Assembly (NCBI GenBank): GCA_001931905.2
Contig: MSJI02000737.1
Location: forward strand, 1 to 64,000
Source: Cladosporium sp. IMV 00045
Lineage: Eukaryota; Ascomycota; Dothideomycetes; Cladosporiales; Cladosporiaceae
Length of the DNA stretch: 64,000 bases
Reading direction: 5' to 3'
Part shown: positions 11,485-21,954 of the stretch, piece by piece
Layout: every line of letters starts with the position of its first letter
How positions within the stretch are numbered: position 1 is the stretch's first letter
The notes under the pieces: generated by a model
Told to the model about the DNA's origin: nothing
What the model saw: the letters and a program-made list of their open reading frames with translations, nothing else
Databases searched by the model: none
Translations under genes and position numbers: made by a program

Positions 11485-11943
11485 TCACTTCCCCTCCTCA
11501 CCCGTCTCGCCCTCCCCGCGCTCCTTCCTCAGCTTCTCCAAGCGCGCCTGATTCCTCTTCCCAATAATCCTCAGCGTAGCTTTCCTCTCAATCTCAGCCA
11601 TCTTGTCCCAGTTGGAGATGCGGCTCATCGTCCCGTCCGTGTTGACGACCATGGGTCCCAGGTGATCCAGTTGTACTGTCGTGCCGCCTTGGCTCATGTC
11701 TATTTGTGTGGGTGCATCGCCAGAGTCGGAGGGGATGGAAGGGAGAGCGAGCGGAGATTTGGGTTTGTTGTCTTCGGTGGAGGAGGTGGTGTGAGTGGGT
11801 TGGTCTTTGGATTCTTCTTCCGTGGAAGGAGGGTTGCTGTTGCTGGAGTAGATTGTGGAAGACATGTTGAAGGTTCGGACTTGGTGATTGAAGGCCAGTT
11901 CAGGAAGCGCAAAGCGTGGGAGGCGGGCTGTGAGGTATCTCAT
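11485..11943 (-). CDS. Small conserved fungal protein with probable mitochondrial presequence
   Basis: 152 residues in one exon. The first 26 residues (MRYLTARLPRFALP...) have four Arg and only one acidic residue, as in a mitochondrial targeting peptide. The middle is disordered and Ser/Pro/Thr-rich. Residues about 85-140 form a well-ordered block containing LDHLGPMVVNTDGTMSRI and a helix starting NWDKMAEIERKATLRIIGKR. I have the impression of having seen this C-terminal block as a conserved, unnamed fungal family, but I know no function. Translation could instead start at Met27, which would remove the presequence; this start decides the location of the protein. Confidence 0.65.
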   Translation of the reverse strand: MRYLTARLPRFALPELAFNHQVRTFNMSSTIYSSNSNPPSTEEESKDQPTHTTSSTEDNKPKSPLALPSIPSDSGDAPTQIDMSQGGTTVQLDHLGPMVVNTDGTMSRISNWDKMAEIERKATLRIIGKRNQARLEKLRKERGEGETGEEGK

Positions 11944-12900
11944 GGGGATGTTGCCGTGTTCAGTGGTGGGTGTAAGGATATGTGTTAGATAGGGAAGATT
12001 TAATAGTATGCTTATCTTGGAGTGTGATGCAATACTTGAAGATTGAATGTTGCTAGTACCTTCTAGAGCCTCAGGGTCTTATCGATAACGGATCAAGGCG
12101 GCAGCATGGGGCCTATTGGGGTTGCGGGCAACTCACATCTCTTGCTCTACCTGGACGTCACTTGATCTTCCCTTCATACACACCGAGAGCTCTGGCTCTT
12201 CATTATACTCACGACGAGCAAGATCAGAGGATCAGTCTACTAAGGCGAAGCTCATCATTGAGTTCAGGCTACATGATCTTCAAGATGCTTGGCCCCAGCC
12301 TCAGCCGCCGAGACGTCTCGCCCTATCAGCTCATCCAACTTGAGCACTCGCCTCCCCTGCTCCCACCATCGTTGCGCGTACAGCCAAGTAGCGCCAACGC
12401 CAGCTCACGTTGCGAAACGTGGGCATGCAAGCGGTGTGATGGTATTAACACTCCCTTTCAAATGTACCAAGTCAAAGGATAAGTGATATGTTGGCGCAGG
12501 TCGTTCTTGTTTCTTCCTCGTTCTTCTTTCGACTTTTCCTTCGGTCTCAGCAGTTCCTCTTAGCAAAATGATGCTATTTGACAGCAATACGAACTGAATC
12601 CTGGCATGCTTACGAATTCCCCATGGCACAGACTACCTTGCATGCGTCGAAGGATTCGAGGCATCTAGATTAGGCATCACGCCTAGGCGAATTATTGTTA
12701 GAGGAGCGGAGGAGCTGTGTCCGACCTAAGTCTGCATTTCTGTTTTTGATGGCCTCCTCGCGATTGCATGACGACTACGGAATACTGGTTTCTTGAAAGA
12801 GAACCCAGGCTTCGACTTAGGATTCACGTGCCACGACAACAGTTGGCGCTTGACGCGCGGCCACCGATCGATTGAAGCATCGATTTTCACCGGTATCGTC
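11944..12900. other. Intergenic, no convincing gene
   Basis: 957 bp between divergent genes (the small conserved protein on minus, AIM6 on plus), so it should hold both promoters. Short open frames near 12116-12486 lack start context and domains. The open frame running into AIM6 from 12793 begins at TTG, and the first in-frame ATG is at 12901. Confidence 0.4.
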
Positions 12901-14316
12901 ATGGCAGACCGAACGATTGCAGCTGCCAGGGAGGAGAACGGTGACCTGAGCTGGGACGACAACATCGAATCGCTGGATTGGGAACACGATGAACGAGAGT
13001 CTGATCAACACGCTTCATATGACATGGAAGGATGGCTTCGCACCGCGTCCCGATTTCTCGGACCGTTCGCGTTGGGAGGTTCTCGGCAGCGGACCAAAAG
13101 CGCGCACACTACGCCTTTGATGCATAGCATGCGAGATCGGTTGACTACAAATGATACGGCTCACGCGATTGGGGCCGACAAGCTGGTCTCTGGCAAACAC
13201 AGGTGTTGGAAGCGTAGCCGATGGCTGATCGCAGGAAAGTCATCGCTGGTCGTGATAGTCCTGGCTTCGACCGTGCTGTAAGATCGCAATATATCTGCTT
13301 ATTGCACAAAGTGCTAATCCCCATTGCGCAGAGGCTTTCTACATCTTACGCAGTCGATTTTGGGCGGCACACCCTTGTTCTTCGGCATCTCTGAAAGAAG
13401 CGGCGACCCACCAGACTGGAGTGAAATCGATTTTATTCGCAGTATAGTTGCAAAAAATCCGAAGGAAGTAACACGAGACGTCAGGCCTCTTCCCTGTCAC
13501 TCCCACAACGATTACTGGCGTCGCATACCTCTCTACGAAGCGCTTTATTATGGTTGTGAAAGCATCGAAGCAGACATCTGGCTCACGGAGGATTCCGAAG
13601 ATCCAGAACTCTACGTTGGCCACTCCTACAGTTCCCTCACACCAGACCGCACCCTTCGCAACCTCTACATCAACCCTCTCCTCGACATTCCCAACGCCAT
13701 GAATCCCACCCTTGACAATCGCACCACCACCTCCTCCTCACCACTAAACGGCATCTTTCAAACCGCCCCAAATCACCCTTTAGTCCTCGTAATTGACGTC
13801 AAGAACAAGCCTAACGCCACCTTCACCGCCCTACAAACACACCTCGAGCCCCTCCGCGCCAAATCCTACCTCACAACCCACAACGGCAGCGCCCTCAACC
13901 CCGGCCCACTCACAATAGTAACCACAGGCTCAACGCCATACGACTCCATCCTCGCCCAAAACGCCTCGAGAAGGGACATCTTCTTCGACGCTCCGCTGGG
14001 AGACCTCTCCCTTCCACCCTCAGGCGGCAGCACGTACAACACAACAACATCATACTACGCCTCCGCCTCCCTCCCTCGCACGCTGGGCTCGATATTTCCC
14101 TTCTCCCTCTTCTCAGGCAAGCCGAGCGCCTCAGAGCTCGCGCGGATCCGCTCCGCTACGGAGACTGCGCACGAGCTAGGGCTCAAAGTTAGGTGGTGGG
14201 AGACGCCTGCTTGGCCGAGAGGGAGGAGGGACAGGGTTTGGAAATTGCTCATGGAGGAGGGGGCGGATGTGCTGAATGTGGATGATTTGAGGGGCGTGAG
14301 GGGTTGGTGGGGTTGA
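12901..14316 (+). CDS. AIM6: AIM6-like PLC-type phosphodiesterase family protein
   Basis: Two exons, 12901..13277 and 13332..14316, joined over a 54-bp intron (GTAAGA...CAG, branch point GCTAATC). The junction restores one frame and gives 453 residues. A hydrophobic segment at about residues 108-132 is a signal anchor. Next comes HSHNDYWRRIPLYEALYYG (182-200) and an E-x-D pair in IEADIWL, the metal- and substrate-binding pattern of glycerophosphodiesterase-like TIM barrels. Family knowledge: yeast Aim6 was named from a mitochondrial-inheritance screen and its reaction is unknown. The C-terminal motif (ADVLNVDDLRGVRG) is also typical of the family. Thr/Ser-rich stretches and N-x-S/T sites after the anchor suggest a lumenal or extracellular catalytic domain. 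Confidence 0.85.
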
Positions 14317-14909
14317 GGGGGAGGATGGTTTTATGAGTATGATCTGATGATTTTGTAATTAGAATGAGGGTTGATGAAATAGTCTAAAATATATATACCT
14401 CTTTCCTTTCCAATCCTCGCGAGTACGCCAAAAGTGGGTCAATTCGTCTGATGATTGAAGCGAAGGAAATGTACCTCTGTGATAACCGACCATAGGTACC
14501 TTAAGGCTGACACTTGCCACAGACAAAGACCGGCATTGCTCGGATCGACTCCGTTAAATGTGGACATGGCCATAGATTAGGTCCTTACGCAACATTTTGT
14601 TTGTGATGCTACATGACATGTACACAGGGAAAAAGCAAACAAAGCAAAGAAAAGGAAAGAAAGAACAAGCCTCCTGTCCGTCCAGGGAAATGAAACGACA
14701 TACGTCGCAAGAAAACTTCATCAAGGACGCGCTGTGCTGTGCAAAGAGAAAAATTTTCATTTGAGCAGAAAATCGCATCATCGCTAAGAACCAAAGAAGA
14801 GCAAAATCAGGGAATCTTAAGTCTCCCGCGAAGAAAACACAGTATGGAGTGAAGAAGAGAAAGGAAAAACGAAAACCTCCTCCATGCAGCGTGCTCCTCT
14901 CAACCTCCC
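14317..14909. other. Convergent 3' flanks of AIM6 and SCC3
   Basis: 593 bp between two stop codons on opposite strands. A/T-rich words (TATATATA near 14388, AAAGAAAAGGAAAG near 14640) fit polyadenylation regions. No coding signal. Confidence 0.4.
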
Positions 14910-17900
14910 TCAGTCGCCAAGCACACTCTCCTCTTCATCCTCCCCCTCCCTCCCCTCCTCCGCACCCGCCCCTTCATCACCCTCATCATCCTCCCGGTCC
15001 TCTTCAACCGCCAGACCCCTCCGCTTCAGCACCTCAGGGTCATCTTCCTCCTCTGGATCTTCGATCTCGTCGTCCTCCTCATCATCCTCAGCGACGATGG
15101 CGTTGCTCTTGGCGCTGGGCTTGCCGCCGCTCTTCTTCCCGTCCGCTTTCGCCGCGCCACTTCTCGCTTTCGAAGCAGCGGCGGTACGAGGCTTCTTGCC
15201 ACCGCCGGCTTTGCGGACCTGCACGTCTTCGATGTCAAAGTAAGCGCAGACTTCTTTGAAGTTTGGGCCCAGACGCAGACGGTTGCGTTCGACGCGTGGA
15301 CGCGCGCGCGTGGGAGACATGATGCCGCCAAGGACGGCTGTGATGATTCTGCCGGTCAGTTCGCACAGGCGCTGCTCTGCTAGGAGGGTGGCGAGGAGTT
15401 TGGCGTCTTTGCGCTGTTGGGAGGCTTGGGTTTGGGTCTGGGTCTGCGTGGGCTGCTCGTCTTCCTCGTCATCCGATTCGGGGTCGGATATGGGGTCTTC
15501 GTCGATGGGGTCTGCGTCGAGGTCGAGGTCGCCGTCGCCGTCGGTGGTGGCGAGCGGGGCGTCTTCGAGTTTTTTGTTGCTTAAGCGAGCGAATTTCTTT
15601 TCGGCGGCGGAGAAGACTTGGAGAAGACTCTTTTCGGTGTCTTGGTCGAGTTCCATGATGAGAACGACGAAGTCGTCGCTCATGCCAGGCTTCACTTGGA
15701 TGTTCTTCAAAGTGGCCACGGAAGTGTACATGTCCAGTTCGTAGCCTGCGATGGCGGTGCAGATGTCTTCACTGGGCTTGCGTGCGCCGAGCACGTTGCT
15801 AAGGAAGCTGACATACCGGTCGCGGCGGTCGGCCATGGATTCGAGCTCCTCGTAGGGAATGTCGGAGGGAGGAGTTGCCGTGAGGCGTGTAGAGAAAGAT
15901 CTTAGCTTCCAGCGGAAGTAGAACAACGCTGCATCTGCGGCACGCACGGCGATCTGGTCCTCCATAGATGCTTCTTCTGGCTCTGGTGTAGTTTCTTCAT
16001 CGGGAATCGCACGCTGGATCAGAGCGAGGATATAGTCGATGGGCGCTTTCAAATCATCTTGCGTGCTCTCAATGCTCAATGAGGTCGCATCTTCGAGGAG
16101 CGTACTGCAGTCGGAAACAGACGCAAGACGGATGATCCGCAGCAAATTGTTGCTGAGCGCCACGAGCTCGTCATAAGAAGCCACGCCTCGTGTGATTAGA
16201 GTTTTAGGATCGATGAGTTGTGAGAAGTTCTGAACGACATCGTCCCACAAGCTGGCAATCTTCTCCTCGGTAGCCTCATCGAGCTCGCCATACGACTTGG
16301 CATGTAAGATGGCATTACTTGCAGGCTCAAGTACCTTGTCACTGCTGTGCGACATGAATTGCTTCTTGATGTCGTCGAGTAATGAGTTGAACATGGACGA
16401 GTCCTGGCGAAGGTCGTTGAGTGATGGCAAACTCAGAATGCTCTCGAGTCGGAGTACAGCTGCCGCAGTGTCCGGAGAATCCCCAAACTTCCTGAGCAAT
16501 CTGGGAATGATGGCCGCAAGATCCGAGGCCGATTCTTCTTGCTCCTCTTGCAAGTCGTTCTTTTGCTTCTTGGTGAGCTTGGCTTTGCTTGTTGCTAGTC
16601 TTTCGGCGGCATCGATCAGGCTGCGCTTGACGCAAGCATTGAGTACCTCTAACAGAATAGTCTCTTGTTGTTCAGAAAGCGAGGCCTCGTGCTTAAGCTG
16701 GGACAAAGCGTCGTCTGCCACGCCATTGTCTTGCTCCGAAGCGTGGTCAAAAAGCAGGTAGCCTGCAAGCATTCGCCAGTCCTGCAGCTCTTCCATGTTC
16801 TTGTAAAGTGCAGTCGCAGCCAGTGTAAAACGAGAGTCAGCACCAGCGGCGAGTAAAGTCAGACCACCATCCCCATGTGACCGCTCTATTTGACTCGGCA
16901 AGCTCTCTTCGCCGTCGTATGCTTCAAGAACTTCCGCCAGGCACTTCAGTTTGAGCCACTGCAGCCTGGGAGCATCGTAGCTGTCTTCGCTCACTTCTGG
17001 GATGCTTTCTTCCAATGTCTCCAACCCACCAATGTCGTCGATCTTGGACGTGCATAGCTCGTTGATGCTCTCCGAAAGGAAGCCTGCCACTGTTTGGCGC
17101 ACCTTGAGATCTACGTCGAAGACCAGTCTACCGACAGCATCGATGTCATCGGGTTCGAGGAGACCGTTCTCGCGCAGGCAATCCAAAAGCTCTACACCTG
17201 ATGCGCGAACGTTTGATTCCGAGTCACTTGTTGCAATTTCGACCATGCGAGACCGGTAGCGCTCAGTAAAAGTCTTCAGCCCACCGATCATGTCTGGCAT
17301 ATTGTAAAGGCGAATGAGTTGTTTGACAGCCTCACCGCGAACCGCAGGAGCCAGGTCACTCAACATCCAGCCAAGATATCTCAGATGTGAGCTGTCGAAG
17401 AATGAGCTCGGAGCTGCCACGGCCCAGTCACCAAGAGCAGCCATGCACTCGCGGCGAATAGAGACATCCTTGTCACGATAGCGGTGGATGAAAATTGTGT
17501 CGAACCAGTCCTTCAACATTGCCTCCATGAATTCTTCAACCTCGCCAGATTCTTTCGCCTTCTTCTCCATCGACTGAAGCCGTCCCTTGTTGGCCTTGTT
17601 CCCTTTCTTGCGCTCAGTCTCGGCCATCCGGCGATCTTTAGCTGCATTGTCGCCAGCGCTGTGAGCCACTCCGCAAAGCGTGGTGATAATACTCAGACAG
17701 ACAACCGTTGAAGTATGTCGGAAAGCCCTGTTGGGCGTCGTCGACATTGACGCAAACCATACTTGCAAGTTCTCAATGAGCACGGGCTCGTTGTAAAGAA
17801 GCTTGTCCTCGGCGATGGAGCGAACGAGCACGTCCAAGAACCCAGTGACGCCCTGCTTGAAGCTCGCGGCGTTCCTGGCCTTTGACATGAATGGATAGTC

Positions 17901-18533
17901 GGTTGGCTCGGTGGCCTGATATTCTGTTTGCAGGTCATCGATCTTGCTCGACACCGCGTCTGCATCCTCGACGTCGTACTCGGTGACCTTGCTGGCGCAT
18001 CCTGCTGCCCTCAGCACAAAGTTGATCACTTCTGCTACAGCCCTCGACTCGTGGTCGTCGAATGATTGGCGCCATTCCTTCGCGATTTCCTGAAGGTCCT
18101 TGCCGTGCGCAAACACCTCCGCAAACAGGCCGCCCGCCTCTTCCGCGTCGGCAAGATCTAGCTGCTTTGCTTTCTTGGGCACCCTTTTCCTTGCGACTTT
18201 CGCGCCGCGTATGGGTAATGTGGAAGTGCCGTTCGTCTTGGGCTTCTTTGCTGCCGGCTTCTTGGATGGCGCAGCTTTGGTCTTGCGCGCGCGCGCTCTC
18301 CGCTCTTTCAGCTCTTCCTCGTCTGGTTGTTCGTCCTCTGATGACGACTGGTCCTCTGACGCGTCCTCGTCCTGCATTGCCTCGTCGCCGTCGGCATCTT
18401 GCGCGTCGGCGCGTTTGCGCTTGTGGTTGCTGGGATCGGTGGAAGGGTACAATGTTTGCGGTTGCTTGCGTACGCGCCCGGATGCGCGTCTCAGTTTCGA
18501 CTCGTCCATGTCAGGCGGTGGTGAGGAAGACAT
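14910..18533 (-). CDS. SCC3: Cohesin subunit Scc3/STAG (Psc3-like)
   Basis: A 1,207-residue single-exon protein from the ATG at 18533 (MSSSPPPDMDESKLRR). An in-frame Met seven codons further upstream (18554) is an alternative; sequence further 5' reads like leader. Residues about 1-130 are disordered and basic/acidic with a likely nuclear signal. The STAG domain follows, then the stromalin-conservative domain around DWFDTIFIHRYRDKDVSIRR and SSHLRYLGWMLSDLAP. The rest is a HEAT-like helical solenoid, and the tail is acidic with KKSGGK-type basic patches. Scc3 binds the kleisin Scc1 and DNA and is needed to load and hold cohesin on sister chromatids. Gene length and domain order match the family. 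It is divergent from ureD with 491 bp between starts. Confidence 0.93.
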   Translation of the reverse strand: MSSSPPPDMDESKLRRASGRVRKQPQTLYPSTDPSNHKRKRADAQDADGDEAMQDEDASEDQSSSEDEQPDEEELKERRARARKTKAAPSKKPAAKKPKTNGTSTLPIRGAKVARKRVPKKAKQLDLADAEEAGGLFAEVFAHGKDLQEIAKEWRQSFDDHESRAVAEVINFVLRAAGCASKVTEYDVEDADAVSSKIDDLQTEYQATEPTDYPFMSKARNAASFKQGVTGFLDVLVRSIAEDKLLYNEPVLIENLQVWFASMSTTPNRAFRHTSTVVCLSIITTLCGVAHSAGDNAAKDRRMAETERKKGNKANKGRLQSMEKKAKESGEVEEFMEAMLKDWFDTIFIHRYRDKDVSIRRECMAALGDWAVAAPSSFFDSSHLRYLGWMLSDLAPAVRGEAVKQLIRLYNMPDMIGGLKTFTERYRSRMVEIATSDSESNVRASGVELLDCLRENGLLEPDDIDAVGRLVFDVDLKVRQTVAGFLSESINELCTSKIDDIGGLETLEESIPEVSEDSYDAPRLQWLKLKCLAEVLEAYDGEESLPSQIERSHGDGGLTLLAAGADSRFTLAATALYKNMEELQDWRMLAGYLLFDHASEQDNGVADDALSQLKHEASLSEQQETILLEVLNACVKRSLIDAAERLATSKAKLTKKQKNDLQEEQEESASDLAAIIPRLLRKFGDSPDTAAAVLRLESILSLPSLNDLRQDSSMFNSLLDDIKKQFMSHSSDKVLEPASNAILHAKSYGELDEATEEKIASLWDDVVQNFSQLIDPKTLITRGVASYDELVALSNNLLRIIRLASVSDCSTLLEDATSLSIESTQDDLKAPIDYILALIQRAIPDEETTPEPEEASMEDQIAVRAADAALFYFRWKLRSFSTRLTATPPSDIPYEELESMADRRDRYVSFLSNVLGARKPSEDICTAIAGYELDMYTSVATLKNIQVKPGMSDDFVVLIMELDQDTEKSLLQVFSAAEKKFARLSNKKLEDAPLATTDGDGDLDLDADPIDEDPISDPESDDEEDEQPTQTQTQTQASQQRKDAKLLATLLAEQRLCELTGRIITAVLGGIMSPTRARPRVERNRLRLGPNFKEVCAYFDIEDVQVRKAGGGKKPRTAAASKARSGAAKADGKKSGGKPSAKSNAIVAEDDEEDDEIEDPEEEDDPEVLKRRGLAVEEDREDDEGDEGAGAEEGREGEDEEESVLGD

Positions 18534-19024
18534 GTTGAGGAGTCGCCCCGGCATAGGCCGGTGTTGATGGGATGATGCGTGCGGCGAATGTCGCGATTCG
18601 CCGAATGCGCGCAAAAATGGAAGATGCGCGGTCGCGTCGTGTGTATGCTGGCAAACACAACGACTCTCGTGGTGTGTAGAAGGGAGAGTGTGGGCGACTT
18701 GGTGGGGGATAAATGTCGTGTCGTGGATCGTTTGTCGCAGTTTGTTAGATGCAGCAGTGGAGAGGCAGCACAGCACAGCTACGCGCTGCGACGCGCAGCA
18801 GGTAACCTTTGGAAGTTTGGAGAGAGCTTCAACGCAGGGCAGCCCCACCAAAGGGCCAAAGAGGGAAACAAATCACCGCAGCTGAAGCCAAGATCTTGAC
18901 TTCACTTTTGTTTGACTTATCTTATCTCACTCTTTCTGCTATTGACTCTATTTCGTTTTCTCTGCATTGTCGACTTGTAATTATGATACCCCGATAGACC
19001 GAGTGCACAGCATACAGGAGCATC
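18534..19024. promoter_or_regulatory. Divergent promoter SCC3 / ureD
   Basis: 491 bp separate the two start codons, so both promoters lie here. The ureD side has a T/C-rich run (about 18905-18962) ahead of its start, typical of fungal core promoters. Confidence 0.5.
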
Positions 19025-20035
19025 ATGTCCTCCAATCCCTTCCTTACCTCGAAATCCAAACCTGGACACGGCACAATCCATCTGGCTCTTCTACCACCCA
19101 ATACACCACGACTAAAAACAGTCAGCTACCAGTATCCGTTGAAGCTCATCTCACCTTCGACGTCCCATGTTGTGGACGACCAGGAACGGCTCGTGCACAC
19201 GGTTTATCTCCTGAGCTATGGTGGCGGCTTGGTAGCCGGCGACACAATCGATTTGAAAGTCATCTTGGAATCGAATACCAGACTTGTTCTTCTTACACAA
19301 GGTAGCACGAAGCTCTTCAAGGCACCTCATCGAGAGATTCTCACAAGACAATGCATGAACGTCGACGTTGCGCCGACATCGGCGCTCTGTTATCTCCCGG
19401 ACCCGGTTCAACCTTTCGAGTCCAGCAATTTCGAGCAAACACAAATATACAATATCCTCCCATCTGAGAGCGGAAACGATCTTGGCAATCTTTGCGTATT
19501 AGACTGGGTCTGTAACGGCCGCCCTGCCAACGGCGAGAACTGGTCTTTCTTCCACTACGGTAGCCGGAACGAGATCTACATCTCGCAGCCGGGTGGAAAG
19601 CGCAGACTCTTGCTTCGCGATAATGTTGTTCTCGACGACAAGGGTATCAATGGATCGATCGCATCGCGAATGGACGGCCAGGCTGTCTTCGGCACGCTCA
19701 TCATTTACGGTCCTCTCATGCGCGATGTTGGGCAGTTTTTCATGGATGAGTTCAATCTTCTGCCACGCATTGGCGGCAGGAAGTGGGACAGCGGAAGTGA
19801 TGATGGAGATGGGGAAGAGGAGATCGACGCTGCTACTGCGCGGCGACTGAGCAGGCAGCGACAGGAGACTTTGAGCGGCGTACTGTGGTCTGCGGCATCA
19901 GTGCGCGGTTGCGTAGTCGTCAAATTCGCAGCACCAGAGATCGAAGCTGGGAAAACTTGGTTAAGAACAATGCTGCTGGAGCAAGGAGTGATCATGAGGA
20001 TGTTTGGAGAGCGAGCGTTCTTATGTCTTCGCTGA
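19025..20035 (+). CDS. ureD: Urease accessory protein UreD
   Basis: A 336-residue intronless protein with the UreD signature: a beta-rich fold with YLLSYGGGLVAGDTIDL near residue 60, then LTQGSTKLFKA and the proline-containing motif CYLPDPVQPFESS around residue 120. UreD joins UreF and UreG to load nickel into the urease apoenzyme in the cytosol; it is the first accessory protein to bind the apoenzyme. The C-terminus (GVIMRMFGERAFLCLR) is complete. An acidic insert at about residues 258-275 (SGSDDGDGEEEID) is a loop expansion. Urease and the other accessory genes are not in this window, as is usual in fungi where they are unlinked. Whether it works with the nearby amidase in nitrogen release is only a thought. 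Confidence 0.93.
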   Translation: MSSNPFLTSKSKPGHGTIHLALLPPNTPRLKTVSYQYPLKLISPSTSHVVDDQERLVHTVYLLSYGGGLVAGDTIDLKVILESNTRLVLLTQGSTKLFKAPHREILTRQCMNVDVAPTSALCYLPDPVQPFESSNFEQTQIYNILPSESGNDLGNLCVLDWVCNGRPANGENWSFFHYGSRNEIYISQPGGKRRLLLRDNVVLDDKGINGSIASRMDGQAVFGTLIIYGPLMRDVGQFFMDEFNLLPRIGGRKWDSGSDDGDGEEEIDAATARRLSRQRQETLSGVLWSAASVRGCVVVKFAAPEIEAGKTWLRTMLLEQGVIMRMFGERAFLCLR

Positions 20036-20439
20036 CAAGGAGCGTCCGGAAATCTAGATGAAGTCACGAATCAAGCAGCATAAAGAAGGCATGAGGCTTC
20101 ATGCTCACGTGCGGTTACAAGCTATGACTACCAAATCAATATGTCTGGCTCTTGATGGTCACTATATCTTGTCTTGTGAAGAAGGCTGACAGATGCACAA
20201 GGAATGAGAACGTTAAGAAAATGCTCAACGATGGGACAAATCAGATTATAGCATGCTATCAGTAAAGACTGGCTGAAGCCCCGAATGAGCTCTACAACAA
20301 ATCACCACCGAAACCAAAAACAATGGAAAAAGAAAATCTATCACCTCCACTTCGCTTCACTCCTACTTCCACCCCTACTCAAATCCCCCTCACCCCAACC
20401 TCCACCTCACCTCCAACCGCCTCAAAACACACTCATCCC
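20036..20439. other. Convergent 3' flanks of ureD and the secreted-protein gene
   Basis: 404 bp between two stop codons. Nothing coding is seen; short CAC/ACC-rich runs lie at 20290-20430. Confidence 0.4.
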
Positions 20440-21150
20440 TCACGACCCCGGCGTGCCGAAAGAGCCATTATCCTCCGTAGCACAAGTACTCGCGCCCTCG
20501 ACCTGCGAGCAATCAAACACACTGCAAGTACTCGGACGCGCCGGCGTGATCGGCACACCAGCAACAATCGAGCTCTGAATCACCAGATCCGCCGAGATGG
20601 CCGAATCGCGCCAGATGATAACCAAATCCGGCAGAACGTTGCAGCAGCGATAGCTGTGCACGACGTTCAGCAGGTTCTCCACCGCGTCGCGATTGCCCGC
20701 GGCGGCGTCTTCGACGATGTCGGCGAAGACGTCGAGAACGAGGCTTTTGAAGTTGAAGGTTGTGGAGCCGATCGTCTGGCCGACTGCTAGGTCGTTCGTG
20801 GCGCAGTTGAATGCGTCGGGGGTGGTGTCTGGGTTATTCGCGTCGGCGCCGTTGAACCAGTTCGTGAGAGTGCCGAGCTGGTTGGGCTCTTCGGCGGCGA
20901 AGTTGGAGGCGACGGCGTGGGCGTTGGCACCGAGGGTGGGGAGGTCGTCGAGGTCATTAGATGCGTTTTCGAGGAAGGCGTTGACGTTTACGACGTCCGT
21001 GTTCCATTCGTTGATGGCGGTTTGGACGTCTTGCGCGGTGGGGTTGTCGACGATGGGGACGTCGTTCCGCTTGCGAAGGCGGTTGGGCCCGGAGTGGGCT
21101 ACGGTGGTGGCGGCGAGGGCCAGGGTTGAGGTGGTGATGAGGGACTTCAT
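20440..21150 (-). CDS. Secreted protein of unknown function
   Basis: A 236-residue protein from the ATG at 21150, which starts a clear signal peptide (MKSLITTSTLALAATTVAHS). The open frame extends 38 codons further 5', but those residues do not look like a secretory N-terminus. The mature part is helical and Asn/Asp/Ala-rich (VQTAINEWNTDVVNVNAFLE) with six Cys, including a CC pair and a short Cys-containing tail (CSVFDC...CATEDNGSFG). No transmembrane helix or GPI signal is seen at the end. I associate this layout with expanded secreted families of plant-associated Dothideomycetes, but I know no function. It could be a cell-surface or effector-type protein. Confidence 0.7.
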   Translation of the reverse strand: MKSLITTSTLALAATTVAHSGPNRLRKRNDVPIVDNPTAQDVQTAINEWNTDVVNVNAFLENASNDLDDLPTLGANAHAVASNFAAEEPNQLGTLTNWFNGADANNPDTTPDAFNCATNDLAVGQTIGSTTFNFKSLVLDVFADIVEDAAAGNRDAVENLLNVVHSYRCCNVLPDLVIIWRDSAISADLVIQSSIVAGVPITPARPSTCSVFDCSQVEGASTCATEDNGSFGTPGS

Positions 21151-21954
21151 GGTGCGAGATGCTTGGAGACTATATTGACTTGAGGGTACTTGGGTATGGT
21201 TGTCAAGTAAGTTCGGGAGTTGATGTAGTGGTTTGATGATCAAAATATCTCGTTGCAGTAGCAATCATCAGACTATTTGTACCTTTCGAGCTCGACCCTT
21301 AGGAGACCATGATATGCATGCGTATTACAGACCGTATGTTGGTTGGAAGATGGTCTCGACCTATTCTCGGACCAAGTTAGCCATCCGGGTTCTTCTCCAT
21401 GGCGACGGTGTTGCGGCATCGGTCGAACTCGAGCGGTCAGAGAATACGACCGTGAGATCTCACAAACTCAGCCTTTGAACAAAATAAGCATCGTCAAGCT
21501 CTTTCGTCCCTCGTCTTGAATCAAACAAGCCTTGACAAGCATAAGCCGGAAGCGTGGTGCTTACTGCCACGAGGCAAATCTCACGTCAATCTGACACCTC
21601 TCGCCTGAGTGGTACCGAAGCTAGGTACCTTGCTCTATGAACGGCAAGTCTACTCTTCTCACCGGAGATTTATTGGACCACTTCAAGGTTCTGGATATCA
21701 CTCATCGTGGCAAGTGGGCTGTGTCTGCATGGAAAAAGACGGAAGGCGATGCAACAGTATGTTGGTACATGCACTGTGCGCATTAGGCGTGGCCGACACC
21801 AACTCAGTCCTCGCTGCTCGGACACCCCATTCAGCGATTTGGTCACATCAGATTAAAGTAAATCGAGCCGAACATCGATCACCCTCATTCTGCGCTACAT
21901 TTGCTTGGTTGGAGATCTACTGCCATTGAGCACCAACAACGTCCTCATGACTAA
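21151..21954. other. Intergenic, promoter of the secreted-protein gene and 3' flank of the MFS gene
   Basis: 804 bp. It should contain the promoter of the minus-strand secreted-protein gene. The open frames at 21233-21929 show no domain and start in poor contexts. Confidence 0.4.
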
